Below, piece after piece: positions 22,933 through 32,427 of a DNA stretch of 51,188 bases (the stretch's first letter is position 1; each line of letters begins with the position of its first letter). The DNA is from Thiotrichales bacterium. GTDB lineage: Bacteria > Pseudomonadota > Gammaproteobacteria > HK1. The notes under the pieces were generated by a model. The model did not search any database. It was not told the DNA's origin and saw only the letters and a program-made list of their open reading frames with translations. The DNA is taken from positions 1 through 51,188 of the forward strand of contig JAPOSC010000086.1 in assembly GCA_026709935.1 (NCBI GenBank). The letters run 5' to 3'. The translations under genes and the position numbers were made by a program.

Positions 22933-24015
22933 TCACCGAATCTTGAGACTCGACAGCCCGACCAGGACGAGCACCACGGTGATGACCCAGAACCGGACGA
23001 TCACCCGCGGCTCGGGCCAACCCTTCAGTTCGAAGTGGTGGTGCAGCGGCGCCATGCGAAAAATCCTTTTCCCGGTCAGCTTGAACGACGCGACCTGGAG
23101 GATGACCGACACCGTCTCCATCACGAACACGCCGCCCATGATCAGCAGCACGAGCTCCTGACGGACAAGGACCGCGACGATCCCCAGCGCGGCCCCGAGC
23201 GCGAGAGCGCCGACATCGCCCATGAAGACCTGCGCGGGGTAGGTGTTGAACCAGAGGAAGCCGAGCCCGGCCCCCACGATCGATCCGCACAGGACGACGA
23301 TTTCGCCGACACCGGGGATGTGGGGAAATCCGAGGTAGCCCGAGAAGTTCGCGTGACCGGTCACGTACGCGAAGATCCCGAGCGCGCCGGCGACCATCAC
23401 GGTGGGAAGGATGGCGAGTCCGTCGAGTCCGTCCGTGAGGTTGACCGCGTTGCTGGAACCGACGATGACGAAGTACGCGAGCACCATGTATCCCCAGCCC
23501 AGATCGAGCACGAAGTTCTTGAAGAACGGGACGATGAGCTGGGTTTCGACGGGAAGCTGGGCGGTGTGGTAGACAAAGACGGCACATCCGAGGCCGACCG
23601 CGGACTGCCAGAAGTACTTCTGCCGCGCCGGCAGCCCTCCGGGATCACCGCGTACCAGCTTTCGGTAATCATCGACCCACCCGATCGCCCCGAACAGGAG
23701 GGTGACCAGCAGCACTACCCACACGAATCGATTGCCCAGATCGGCCCACAGCAAGGTGCTGGCGGCCACCGCAACCAGAATGAGCGCTCCGCCCATCGTC
23801 GGCGTGCCGGTCTTGGCGAGGTGGGACTGTGGTCCGTCGTCGCGCACGGTCTGGCCGATGTGGGATCGGGTGAGCCGACGAATCAGGAACGGACCCATGA
23901 TGAGAGAAATCGCGAGTGCGGTCAGGGCTCCCAGAATCCCGCGCAGCGTGAGGTACTGGAAGACACTGAAGCCGCTGTGCGTCGAGGCCAGCCATTCGGT
24001 CAGGGAGAGCAGCAT
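22933..24015 (-). CDS. mraY: Phospho-MurNAc-pentapeptide transferase MraY
   Basis: MraY makes lipid I by moving phospho-MurNAc-pentapeptide onto undecaprenyl phosphate. It is 360 aa, the same length as in E. coli, with ten membrane segments. The active-site motifs are [41 protein letters not shown] and the cytoplasmic [11 protein letters not shown]. The start at 24015 overlaps the murF stop as TGATG. Confidence 0.98.
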   Translation of the reverse strand: MLLSLTEWLASTHSGFSVFQYLTLRGILGALTALAISLIMGPFLIRRLTRSHIGQTVRDDGPQSHLAKTGTPTMGGALILVAVAASTLLWADLGNRFVWVVLLVTLLFGAIGWVDDYRKLVRGDPGGLPARQKYFWQSAVGLGCAVFVYHTAQLPVETQLIVPFFKNFVLDLGWGYMVLAYFVIVGSSNAVNLTDGLDGLAILPTVMVAGALGIFAYVTGHANFSGYLGFPHIPGVGEIVVLCGSIVGAGLGFLWFNTYPAQVFMGDVGALALGAALGIVAVLVRQELVLLIMGGVFVMETVSVILQVASFKLTGKRIFRMAPLHHHFELKGWPEPRVIVRFWVITVVLVLVGLSSLKIR

Positions 24016-25370
24016 CAGCCCGCCTCTCGCGCGATGGCCTCGACCACGCGCTCCATCGCCATCGAGCGCGACCCCTTGACCAGCACCGTCGCGCCGTCCG
24101 GCAGTTCGTGGCGGAGCCGGTCCGTCAGCGCGGCGCAGTGCGGGAAATGGGTCGCGCCGGCGCCGAACGTGCGCACGGTCTCGGTGCTCAGCGCCCCGAC
24201 GGCAAGCAGGCGTTCCACGCCATGGCGCCGCGCGTCGCGCCCCGCTTGCGCGTGCAGGCTCGCGCCGTCGGAGCCGAGCTCCGCCATGTCGCCGAGCACC
24301 AGCCACCGCGGCGCAGGCTTCGCGCCGAGGACTTGGAGTCCGGCCAGGAGCGAGGCGGGGTTGGCGTTGTAGGTGTCGTCGATGATCTCCGCGCTCCGGA
24401 GACCGCGCTTCGACTCCAGACGCCCCTTCGCCGGCCGCACCGAGGCAAGCCCCTCGCGGATCGCGTCCAGGCCTGCACCGGCGGCAATCGCCGCCGCCGC
24501 CGCCGCACCCGCGTTGAGCGCGTTGTGAGTGCCGGCCAGAGCGAGGTCGATCTCCACGCTCCCCACCGGGGTATCGAGCGAGACATGCGTTCGCCCCGCG
24601 TCGGAACGCGCGCGCACCCGCACGTCCGCGGCCGCGCCGGCGCCGAACGAAATACAGCGGCGCGACCCCACCAGCCCGCGCCACAGATCCGCCCAGGGGT
24701 CATCGGTATTGATGACCGCCACCGCGCCTTCGGGCAGACCCTCGAACAGCTCCCCCTTCGCGCGAGCGACGCCTTCAATGCTCCCGAACCCCTCCAGATG
24801 CGCGGGCGCGCACTGCGTGATCACCCCCACCGACGGACGGGCGAGCGCGGTAAGCGACGCGATCTCGCCCCGGTGGTTCGCCCCGAGCTCGACCACCGCG
24901 CTGCGATGCCCGGCATTGATGCAGCAGAGCGTGAGCGGGACACCAATCTCGTTGTTGAGGTTGCCGCGAGTCGCCAGGACCGGGCCCAGAGTCCCGAGGA
25001 TCGCGGCCACCATCTCCTTGACCGTCGTCTTGCCATTGCTGCCGGTGATGCCGACCAAGACGAGGTCGCGCCAGCGGCTTCTCCATGCTGCGGCAAGCTC
25101 GCCCAGGGCGCGCACGGAATCACGCGCAAGAATGAACGGTATCGTCGTCGATGCGTCCGGCGCGCGTTCGACGAGTGCCGCCGCCGCGCCGCGCATCGCC
25201 GCCGCACCGACGAAGTCGTGCCCGTCGAATCTCGGTCCGCGCACCGCCACAAACAGCGCTCCCGCCGGCGTGGTGCGCGAATCGGTGCTGACGCCGCCAA
25301 ACGCCACATCCTCCCCCGTGGCACGGAGCCCGAGGGTGGCGGCCGCCTCGCCGAGACGCATGCGGATCAC
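24015..25370 (-). CDS. murF: UDP-MurNAc-tripeptide--D-alanyl-D-alanine ligase MurF
   Basis: MurF adds D-Ala-D-Ala to the cytoplasmic precursor. It is 451 aa. The motifs [31 protein letters not shown] and [15 protein letters not shown] identify it. The annotated GTG at 25370 overlaps the murE stop as GTGA. An ATG three codons later (25361) is also possible. Confidence 0.96.
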   Translation of the reverse strand: MIRMRLGEAAATLGLRATGEDVAFGGVSTDSRTTPAGALFVAVRGPRFDGHDFVGAAAMRGAAAALVERAPDASTTIPFILARDSVRALGELAAAWRSRWRDLVLVGITGSNGKTTVKEMVAAILGTLGPVLATRGNLNNEIGVPLTLCCINAGHRSAVVELGANHRGEIASLTALARPSVGVITQCAPAHLEGFGSIEGVARAKGELFEGLPEGAVAVINTDDPWADLWRGLVGSRRCISFGAGAAADVRVRARSDAGRTHVSLDTPVGSVEIDLALAGTHNALNAGAAAAAAIAAGAGLDAIREGLASVRPAKGRLESKRGLRSAEIIDDTYNANPASLLAGLQVLGAKPAPRWLVLGDMAELGSDGASLHAQAGRDARRHGVERLLAVGALSTETVRTFGAGATHFPHCAALTDRLRHELPDGATVLVKGSRSMAMERVVEAIAREAG

Positions 25371-26872
25371 CCTCGGACCCCCAGCGCATGCCGCGCCGAC
25401 GCCACGTCACTGAACGGCAGCCTGACGCCCTCGCGCTCCTGGGTGGTCTCATGCCCCTTGCCGGCGAGCAGGACCACGTCGCGGGGGTGCGCTGCGGTCA
25501 CCGCATCGTGGATCGCCCGGGCGCGATCCCGCTCGATATGTACCGCGCCCGGTCGGGCGAATCCTTCCAGGATATCGGCGACGATCGCGTCTGCGTTCTC
25601 GCCGCGGGGATTGTCGTCGGTGACGATGACCCGGTCGGCCCCCTGCTCCGCCGCCTGCGCCATCTGGGGCCGCTTGCCCCGGTCCCGCTCGCCACCGCAA
25701 CCGAACACGCACCACAGCGTCCCTCGGCACCGCGGCCGGAGTGCGGCCAGTGCGTTGCGCAACGCGTCCGGGGTATGGGAGTAGTCGACCACGACGAGAG
25801 GACTTGAGCCGCCGCCCAGACACTGCATCCGACCCGCGAGCGGCTCCACGCCCTCAAGCCGCCGGAGCACCGCGTCGAGCCCGTGCCCGTGCAGGCACGC
25901 GACCGCGGCCGCTGCCAGCAGGTTGTATGCGTTGAAGCGACCGAGAAGACAGGTCTCCAGCGTTCCGCTCCCCCAGGGCGTTGCGACGTGCAGCGAAAGC
26001 CCCGGTTGTTCCGCGACGATGCGGCCCGTCACGATCGGGGCGGTGGCTGTCGCGGGGCGCGCCCCGGCGAGCGTCAGTTCGACGGATTCGATACCGGCCG
26101 TCATGGTGCCGATGAGTTCGCGCCCGAATCGATCATCGACGTTGATCACCGCGTGGACGAGATCCGGCACCTCGAACAGGGACGCCTTCGCACGCGCATA
26201 GGCATCCCTGTCCCGGTGGTAGTCGAGGTGATCGCGCCCGAGGTTGGTGAATACCGCAGTATCGACGCGAACCCCCTCGATGCGGCGCTGGTCGAGGGCA
26301 TGTGACGAGACTTCCATGGCGAGCATGTCGACGCCGGCGTCGCGCATCTGCGCGAGCCGGCGATGAATCTCGATCGGACCCGGGGTGGTGAGAGCCACCG
26401 CTTCGAGCCGTCCCAGAGGGCCGGCGCCCAGCGTGCCCATCACCGCGGACCGTTCTTCGCCGCAGGCCCGGGCCGCGAGATGCGTGACGCTCGTCTTTCC
26501 GTTGGTTCCGGTTACCGCCGCGACGGAGAGGTGCCGCGACGGATCCGCGAAGAAACGCGACGCGGCCTGCCCGAGCGCACCGGCGATATCGGACACGGTG
26601 ACGACCACCGCCCCGCCATCGAGACGCACCGGGGCCGGTGCATCCTCGGTGACGACCGCCACGGCGCCGCCAGCAACCGCGCGGGCGGCGAACCGGCAGC
26701 CGTCCGCCCGAAGGCCCCGACGGGCGAAGAACACCGCTCCGGGGGTGACGACGCGACTGTCGTCGCACACGGCGGTGACGATCCTGTCGAGTCCGGAGGG
26801 GATCGACGCGTAATCCTCCAGGAGCGCGCCCAGACTCGGACCGGACGAGGCTTCGCGGGCCGGCACGGTCAT
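25367..26872 (-). CDS. murE: UDP-MurNAc-L-alanyl-D-glutamate--2,6-diaminopimelate ligase MurE
   Basis: MurE adds the third stem residue. The ATP loop AVTGTNGKTSVTHLAAR lies at about 120. The substrate-selecting motif is DNPR at 420-423 followed by GENADAI, which in the family signals meso-diaminopimelate rather than lysine. This fits a Gram-negative wall. It is 501 aa and its ATG overlaps the ftsI stop as ATGA. Confidence 0.97.
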   Translation of the reverse strand: MTVPAREASSGPSLGALLEDYASIPSGLDRIVTAVCDDSRVVTPGAVFFARRGLRADGCRFAARAVAGGAVAVVTEDAPAPVRLDGGAVVVTVSDIAGALGQAASRFFADPSRHLSVAAVTGTNGKTSVTHLAARACGEERSAVMGTLGAGPLGRLEAVALTTPGPIEIHRRLAQMRDAGVDMLAMEVSSHALDQRRIEGVRVDTAVFTNLGRDHLDYHRDRDAYARAKASLFEVPDLVHAVINVDDRFGRELIGTMTAGIESVELTLAGARPATATAPIVTGRIVAEQPGLSLHVATPWGSGTLETCLLGRFNAYNLLAAAAVACLHGHGLDAVLRRLEGVEPLAGRMQCLGGGSSPLVVVDYSHTPDALRNALAALRPRCRGTLWCVFGCGGERDRGKRPQMAQAAEQGADRVIVTDDNPRGENADAIVADILEGFARPGAVHIERDRARAIHDAVTAAHPRDVVLLAGKGHETTQEREGVRLPFSDVASARHALGVRG

Positions 26873-28623
26873 GGGGTCCTCTCCACCGCCGGCTGCGACG
26901 CCGCGGCGGCGATGCTGATCGCGGGACTTCGGATCGTCTCCGGGTCATCGGGAGCGATGCCGAGAATGCGCAACGCCCCGTCCACGATTTCGGAGAACAC
27001 CGGGGCCGCAACCGCTCCACCGTAATACGCGTCGCCCCCGGGCTCGTCGATGACCACCACCACCGAGAGTCTCGGATCGCTCATCGGCGCCAGACCGGCG
27101 AACGCCGAGTGATAGCGATTCTCGCTGTAGCCGCCCGCTTCCGACTTCTTGGTCGTGCCCGTCTTGCCACCCACGCGATAGCCGGCCACCTGCGCGCGGC
27201 TTCCGGTGCCGCCCGGCTCGATCACCAGTTCCAGCATCTCCAGGAGCTCGGCGGCGACGGGGGCGGGCATCGCCTGTGAAGTGACCGGCGCCCCATCGGC
27301 TCTGACGAAGCTCACGTCCGGCAGCGCGCCGCCGTTGCCGAACGCCGCGTAGGCGCGGGCGATCTGCAGCGGGGTGGCGGCGAGTCCGTACCCGTACGAC
27401 AGGGTGACCCGGTGAATCTCGCCCCAGTCGATGGAGTCGGTCAGCGTGCCTTCCCGCTCTCCGGGAAAGCCGCTGCCGGTCAGGCTCCCGAACCCGACCC
27501 GGTGGAACATCTCCCAGAGGCGGGCGGGATCGAGTTCCAGCGCGAGCTTTCCGGCCCCCACGTTGCTCGACTTCTTGATGACCTTCCTGACATCGATGAC
27601 GCCATAGTTGCGGATATCCCACACGGTGTGCCGGCCGACCTTCAGGAAACCGGGCCGCGTGTCGAGGATCGTGTCCGGACGGACGATCCCCGCCTGAAGT
27701 GCCGCGGCGACCGTGAAGGGCTTGATGGTGGAGCCCGGCTCCAGCAGATCGGTGAGGGCGCGGTTGCGGAAACGCCCGCTCGACCGATCGCCCCGATCGT
27801 TCGGGTTGAACGAAGGCAGATTGGCGATTGCCAGCACCTCGCCGGTACGCACGTCCATCACCACTGCGGAGCCGGCGCGAGCCCGGTGGAGCCGCACCCC
27901 CTGCCTCAGCGCCCGCCAGGTGAGCGACTGGATCCGCCGGTCGATGCTCAGGACGATGTCGCTTCCCGGCCGTGCGGGCCTCAAGCGCTCCAGGTTTTCC
28001 ACGATCCTGCCGAGACGGTCCTTGACGACCCTTCTCGCGCCGCCCTCGCCGGACAGGGTCTCCTCGAACGCGAGCTCGAGTCCCTCCTGGCCGGTGTCGT
28101 CGATGCCGGTAAATCCGAGGACATGGCTGGCCGCCGCCCCCATCGGGTAGTAGCGACGGTACTCGGGCTTCAGATGTACCCCCTGCATTTCCAGCGCGTC
28201 GACGGCTTCGGCGACAGAGGGCTCGACGTGGCGGCGCAGGTAGACGAACTCCCGCTCACCACGGGCCTCCGTCATCTGCTCGAGGAGACCCGGTTCGAGG
28301 GTGAGCGCAGCCTCGAGCTCCGGCCACTTCGGACGGGAAGCTTCGAGCTTCCTGGGGTTCACCCACACCGACGCGAGCGGAGTGCTGACTGCGAGCGGCT
28401 CGCCATTGCGATCAAGGAGCATTCCGCGATGGGCGGGGATCTTCTCGATGCGCAGATGGCGGGCGTCACCCTCCTCGGTGAGGAACGCGTTGTGGTTGAG
28501 CTGAAGATCGACGACGCGCCAGATCAGCCCGGCCGCCAACGCGACGACGCACATCGCGACGATACGTCGCCGATGCGGGAACGTCCTGGCGATTGCCTGG
28601 CCCAATGATGGACTGTGCATCAT
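26869..28623 (-). CDS. ftsI: Peptidoglycan D,D-transpeptidase FtsI (PBP3)
   Basis: FtsI is the septum-specific transpeptidase working with FtsW. It is 584 aa with a short cytoplasmic tail and one membrane segment (about 21-40), then the pedestal domain. The penicillin-binding motifs are STIK at 298-301 (catalytic Ser298), SSN at 352-354 and KTGT at 487-490. The gene starts 9 bases after ftsL with GAGGGGG upstream. The second Met (28620) is an alternative start. Confidence 0.97.
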   Translation of the reverse strand: MMHSPSLGQAIARTFPHRRRIVAMCVVALAAGLIWRVVDLQLNHNAFLTEEGDARHLRIEKIPAHRGMLLDRNGEPLAVSTPLASVWVNPRKLEASRPKWPELEAALTLEPGLLEQMTEARGEREFVYLRRHVEPSVAEAVDALEMQGVHLKPEYRRYYPMGAAASHVLGFTGIDDTGQEGLELAFEETLSGEGGARRVVKDRLGRIVENLERLRPARPGSDIVLSIDRRIQSLTWRALRQGVRLHRARAGSAVVMDVRTGEVLAIANLPSFNPNDRGDRSSGRFRNRALTDLLEPGSTIKPFTVAAALQAGIVRPDTILDTRPGFLKVGRHTVWDIRNYGVIDVRKVIKKSSNVGAGKLALELDPARLWEMFHRVGFGSLTGSGFPGEREGTLTDSIDWGEIHRVTLSYGYGLAATPLQIARAYAAFGNGGALPDVSFVRADGAPVTSQAMPAPVAAELLEMLELVIEPGGTGSRAQVAGYRVGGKTGTTKKSEAGGYSENRYHSAFAGLAPMSDPRLSVVVVIDEPGGDAYYGGAVAAPVFSEIVDGALRILGIAPDDPETIRSPAISIAAAASQPAVERTP

Positions 28624-28632
28624 TCGACCCCC

Positions 28633-28902
28633 TCACTCGGCGGCGACGAGCACGGTTGCGCCGGCGCGCGACAGGTGGAGGTTCAGCTTCTGCGAGGCGA
28701 TCCTTTCGATTCGATCGCTCGCGGCCCATGTGCTCTGCTCGATCTGGAGCCGACCCCATTCGACCTGGAGCCGATCCCGCTGAGCTTCGGCCTCGTCGAG
28801 TTCGACGATCAGGCTCCGCCGCACATGGTGCGTCTGCACGACTGCCACCGCGCTCGCGACCACTGCGACCAGAAGGACGGAGACGGCGATCGCAGCTCGC
28901 AT
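28633..28902 (-). CDS. ftsL: Cell division protein FtsL
   Basis: This 89-aa bitopic protein has one N-terminal membrane segment (about residues 3-22) followed by a heptad-rich coiled coil. It ends in the RIERIASQKLNLHL segment common to FtsL. It acts in the FtsQLB complex that activates FtsWI. The ATG at 28902 overlaps the rsmH stop as TAATG. A longer frame upstream within rsmH has no homology. Identification rests on position and architecture more than on sequence. Confidence 0.88.
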   Translation of the reverse strand: MRAAIAVSVLLVAVVASAVAVVQTHHVRRSLIVELDEAEAQRDRLQVEWGRLQIEQSTWAASDRIERIASQKLNLHLSRAGATVLVAAE

Positions 28903-29864
28903 TACCGGCTCCGCTCGGCTACCCGCAGCACCGCGCTGCGAGCCCGAGGATTGGTTGCGACCTCGTTCGCACCCGGTCGCCGGGACGGCATGATGGGGGT
29001 CATGGGGCCGCAAGGGCGGGCGCTATGGGTGACCGGAAGGCCGCGTGGGAGAACGGGGACCGTGCCGTCGCCCCGCATGAACCGCTTGACCATGCGGTCC
29101 TCGATGGAATGGAAGCTGAGCACGACGAGCCGCCCGCCCGGAGCAAGCACCTCCGGCATCGCCGCGAGCCCGCGCTCGAGATCGCCCGGCTCGTCATTGA
29201 CATGCATCCGGATGGCCTGGAAGGTGCGAGTGGCGGGGTGCAATCGGGTGCGCGGCCCGCCGCCGCGCACGACGCCCGCGACGACGGCCGCCAGCCGCCC
29301 GGTGGTCGCGATCGGAGCGCCGCGAGTGCGCTCGGCCACCACCGCCCGGGCGATGCGCCGCGCTGCACGCTCTTCGCCGAAATCGCGCAACACCCGCGCG
29401 ATCTCCCGCTCCGAAGCGCTCGCGAGCCATTGGGCCGCGGTCACACCGACGCCCGGATCCATTCGCATGTCCAGCGGACCATCGCCCAGGAAACTGAACC
29501 CGCGCTCCGGCTGGACGAGTTGAGGAGAGGAGACCCCGAGGTCGATGAGCACCGCGTCAACCCGCCCCGCAAGCCCGGCGGCGTCCACAACCTCCGCGAC
29601 GGTGCCGAAGCGGGCATGTACAGCCGTGAGCCGCGGGTCGCAGCGGGCGAGCTCGCGGGCGACAGCGACCGCCTGCGGATCCCGATCCATCGCCAGCACC
29701 CGGCCCTCGGAACCGATGCGGGCGAGTACCGCCCGAGAGTGTCCGCCACGACCGAACGTGCAGTCGACGTAGATCCCGCCGGAACGCGGCGCGACCGCCT
29801 CGACGACTTCGTCGAGCATGACCGGAACGTGCTCCGGCCCATGACCGCCCGTGGTGTGCCGCAC
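28902..29864 (-). CDS. rsmH: 16S rRNA (cytosine(1402)-N4)-methyltransferase RsmH
   Basis: RsmH methylates C1402 of 16S rRNA at the P site. Conserved parts are HVPVMLDEVVEAV, the SAM-binding DCTFGRGGHSRAVLA, LIDLGVSSPQLVQPERGFSF and SFHSIEDRMVKRFM. The start is uncertain. The GTG at 29864 gives 320 aa, close to the E. coli 313, but has no clear ribosome binding site. ATG codons at 29975 and 30008 in the same frame would add 37 or 48 non-conserved residues and shorten the gap after mraZ. Confidence 0.92.
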   Translation of the reverse strand: MRHTTGGHGPEHVPVMLDEVVEAVAPRSGGIYVDCTFGRGGHSRAVLARIGSEGRVLAMDRDPQAVAVARELARCDPRLTAVHARFGTVAEVVDAAGLAGRVDAVLIDLGVSSPQLVQPERGFSFLGDGPLDMRMDPGVGVTAAQWLASASEREIARVLRDFGEERAARRIARAVVAERTRGAPIATTGRLAAVVAGVVRGGGPRTRLHPATRTFQAIRMHVNDEPGDLERGLAAMPEVLAPGGRLVVLSFHSIEDRMVKRFMRGDGTVPVLPRGLPVTHSARPCGPMTPIMPSRRPGANEVATNPRARSAVLRVAERSR

Positions 29865-30087
29865 CGGCCCGTGCCGGCGGCCGGAGCACGACGCGTCGCG
29901 CCCGGAGACCGGTCCCGTGAAAATGCGCCCGGGGCGTTCCGCGGTCGGCGCGCATTCCACGGCGCCCGGAGTCATCCCGAACCCCCGCGATCGATCGCCC
30001 GAACCCATCGTTGCGCAGCCACCCCACCGGTAGGTCCCATGCCCTCTACTCCATCGCCGAACCCTTTCCCTGCCTCCGGCGATCAGC

Positions 30088-30582
30088 TCAATGCGCCTTC
30101 GATACGGCCGAGTCGGATACCTCTCTGTCGACAGCCCCCTCCTCGCCCTCCCCATCGGCCGTTCGGTGCCGACTCCATGTCCTCTCGTCCCACAGCTCGA
30201 ACACCCTGCTTCGACCGATGACTCTCACGTGCCTCTTGAGATCGGCGTCTCGTCGGAGATGCGGCGGAACGAGCACCCGCCCCTGCGAGTCGATGGTGCA
30301 GTCTTCGGCCTTGCCGAAGAGCTCACGCTCCAGCTCTTCCGCCTCCCTTGCCGCTTCTCTCCCGGCTCCCGGCTTCAGACCGGGGTGCTGTGCCATGTCG
30401 TCGGCCAGGCTCTCCCACTCCTTCAGGGGATACACGACCAGACAGTGCGCATTCGGATTCTTCGTCGCGATCACCCGAGGCTTCGGACTGGAGCCTTCCG
30501 GACAGAGCCAGGGGCGATACTTCCTCGGCACCGCGAGCCGGCCCTTTTCGTCCAGAGTGAGCAGGTAGTTGCCGAGAAACAT
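30088..30582 (-). CDS. mraZ: Transcriptional regulator MraZ
   Basis: MraZ is the AbrB-like first gene of the dcw cluster and in E. coli represses its own operon. It is 164 aa from the ATG at 30582. Two MraZ repeats are visible, each with a DxxGR core: LDEKGRLAVPRKYR near the start and IDSQGRVLVPPHLR in the second half. It is slightly longer than the usual 150 aa, owing to a Glu-rich C-terminal tail. The three-box operator just upstream supports autoregulation. Confidence 0.95.
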   Translation of the reverse strand: MFLGNYLLTLDEKGRLAVPRKYRPWLCPEGSSPKPRVIATKNPNAHCLVVYPLKEWESLADDMAQHPGLKPGAGREAAREAEELERELFGKAEDCTIDSQGRVLVPPHLRRDADLKRHVRVIGRSRVFELWDERTWSRHRTADGEGEEGAVDREVSDSAVSKAH

Positions 30583-30614
30583 GAAACTCAGCTCGGGTTT
30601 CCGTGGAGAGGCTA

Positions 30615-30639
30615 TTCCACTACGTTCCACTTTACCCCA
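30615..30639 (-). promoter_or_regulatory. Putative MraZ operator: three TGGRR boxes with 10-base spacing
   Basis: On the minus strand TGGGG (30639-30635), TGGAA (30629-30625) and TGGAA (30619-30615) are each separated by five bases, ending 33 bases before the mraZ start. Known MraZ operators consist of repeated TGGG-type boxes with the same 5-base gaps. The AAAGTGG form known from Mollicutes also occurs here. An AT-rich stretch immediately upstream (about 30640-30670, including TATATG) could be the promoter, with the operator at the transcription start. Confidence 0.65.
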
Positions 30640-31005
30640 TATAGGTAACAAATCAATAGTTTTACAGGCATTTTCGCCCCACATTCAGGGGATTGGATCC
30701 ACGGCAGCCGGAGGTGAAAAAGCCACAAGATATGGTGACCAGCCTCCCCTAAAGACCCGCGCTCAACCCTACATCTTGTGATTCGATCCGCACCTTATTC
30801 GCCATCGGTATGGGGCCTTGCGCCACTGCCGACACGCGCCCCGGAGCCACGAAAGATCGGCCGACACGATCGGGCATCCTTGAGCGGAGAAGGAGTCGGC
30901 GAAAGGAACGGATCCGAGAGCCTGCCTCGAAACCCCGGCTCAACGGGCCGCGTGCTCCGGGCGTGGCGCCGTTCGAATGCCGGCGCTGCTCAAGGGGTGT
31001 GAAGG
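30640..31005. other. Spacer between rnpB and mraZ
   Basis: These 366 bases hold no supported gene. The mraZ-proximal 50 bases are markedly AT-rich for this window and likely carry the dcw promoter. An inverted repeat CACAAGAT (30724-30731) / ATCTTGTG (30773-30780), with a 41-base loop, may be a regulator site. I see no uridine-tailed terminator after rnpB. Confidence 0.5.
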
Positions 31006-31397
31006 AAGCGGGAGCCGACCTGTAAGCCGGGTTCTGTCGAAGGCAGTCATTCATCTGCGACGTACGTCACCGCACGCCTGTAGCGACCTACCCGGGAGCG
31101 GCGCGGGCCACGCCTCGTCGCCGATTGGCGACGCGCTCCTCTATTTGGTCTTGCTCCGGGTGGGGTTTACCCTGCCACCGGTGTCACCACCGGCGCGGTG
31201 CGCTCTTACCGCACCTTTTCACCCTTACCTCGCGACCTACTGCGCAAGCCGCAGCCGCGCGAACACGAGGCGGTCTGTTTTCTGTGGCACTTTCCGTGGG
31301 CTCACGCCCCCCAGGCGTTACCTGGCACCCTGCCCTTCGGAGCCCGGACTTTCCTCCGCCCCGTGTGGAGGCGGCGACTGCCCGGTCGACTCCCGCC
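31006..31397 (-). ncRNA. rnpB: RNase P RNA, bacterial class A
   Basis: This is the catalytic RNA that matures tRNA 5' ends. The minus strand shows the near-universal GGAGGAAAGTCCGGGCTCC (31357-31339) and the adjoining AGGGCAGGGTGCCAGGTAAC. It also has AAGGGTGAAA, GTGCGGTAAGAGCGCACCG, GGAGCAAGACCAAATAG, GATGAATGACTG and the 3' ACAGAACCCGGCTTA. The ends are set by the P1 helix: GCGGGAGTCGACC at the 5' side pairs with GGTCGGCTCCCGC at the 3' side. The length is about 392 nt, against 377 in E. coli. Ends are good to a few bases. Confidence 0.96.
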
Positions 31398-31427
31398 GGA
31401 CACAGTGTGACACGCGAGCGTCGTGTT

Positions 31428-32309
31428 TCAAGCACACGTCCCGGCACACGACTCTGGCCGAGCCGCCGCCAGCTCCAGCGCCCGGCGATACAGCACGTTC
31501 CGCGACCCACCGGTCAACCGCGCCACGGCCGCCGCCGTCTGCCGCACCGTGACCCCTTCGTCGAGCATCGCCCGGAGGATCGAATCCGCCATGTCCCCAT
31601 CGGCCGTCCCGGTCCCGCAACCGCGCACGACCACCACGATCTCGCCCTTGGCCGGGATGGCGCCGGTGCGGCTCCGATCCAGCAGTTCGTCGAGGCGTCC
31701 CGTGGCGACAGACTCGAACCGCTTGGTGAGCTCGCGGGCGACTGCCGCCTCGCGATCGCTGCCGAACACCGCGCACAGATCGGCCAGAGCGTCCACGATT
31801 CGGTGTGGCGCCTCGTAGAACACCATGGTCCTCTTCTCCCCCGCCAATGCGCCCAACACGTTCAGCCGCCGCGCGCGGCGGGCCGGGAGGAACCCCTCGA
31901 AGGCGAACCGGTCGGTGGGAAGTCCGGACACGCTGAGCGCCGCGGTGACCGCGCTCGGGCCCGGAACGCAGTGCACGGGAACGTGATGCGCACGTGCTTC
32001 GCGCACCAGCACGAATCCCGGATCGCTCACCAGTGGCGTCCCCGAGTCGCACACGAGAGCGAGGCGCTCTCCCTGCTGCAGCCGGGAGAGAATTCGCGGC
32101 GTCTCCAGGCGTTCGTTGTGTTCGTGAAAGGCTCGGGCCGGCGTCGCGATGGCATGACGATCGAACAGCTTCCTCGTCCGCCGGGTATCCTCCGCGAGCA
32201 CCGCGTCGACCTCGCGCAGCACCGTGCATGCGCGCGCCGACAGATCGTCGAGGTTGCCGATCGGGGTCGCCACTACGTAGAGTGCACCGTGCGTCCCGCG
32301 CGCCGTCAC
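31428..32309 (-). CDS. rsmI: 16S rRNA (cytidine(1402)-2'-O)-methyltransferase RsmI
   Basis: RsmI methylates the 2'-hydroxyl of C1402, the same nucleotide that RsmH modifies. It is a tetrapyrrole-methylase-fold protein, 293 aa from the GTG at 32309. Motifs are YVVATPIGNLDDLSARA, LAEDTRRTRKL, VCDSGTPLVSDPG, CVPGPSAVTAALSVSG and FYEAPHRIVDAL. A GGAG lies 9 bases before this GTG. A GTG at 32324 is an alternative. It diverges from lpoA across 118 bases. Confidence 0.95.
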   Translation of the reverse strand: MTARGTHGALYVVATPIGNLDDLSARACTVLREVDAVLAEDTRRTRKLFDRHAIATPARAFHEHNERLETPRILSRLQQGERLALVCDSGTPLVSDPGFVLVREARAHHVPVHCVPGPSAVTAALSVSGLPTDRFAFEGFLPARRARRLNVLGALAGEKRTMVFYEAPHRIVDALADLCAVFGSDREAAVARELTKRFESVATGRLDELLDRSRTGAIPAKGEIVVVVRGCGTGTADGDMADSILRAMLDEGVTVRQTAAAVARLTGGSRNVLYRRALELAAARPESCAGTCA

Positions 32310-32427
32310 GTCCGGAGTCTCCACCGCGAGCGATGGCGCAGTGTAGCGTAGCCGTCCGGAGAGCCGGCGTTTTCCCACAGATCGCGAATTCGCGGAGAGC
32401 GGACACCCGCGCGAGCCGAACCGTCCG

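Noticed and set aside
30749-31054. 101-codon minus-strand frame at the 3' end of rnpB
   Set aside because: Its first part is the RNase P RNA 3' end and the rest has no homology or ribosome binding site.
31125-32351. 408-codon plus-strand frame across rnpB and rsmI
   Set aside because: The region is explained by RNase P RNA and RsmI on the minus strand, and the frame shows no protein features.
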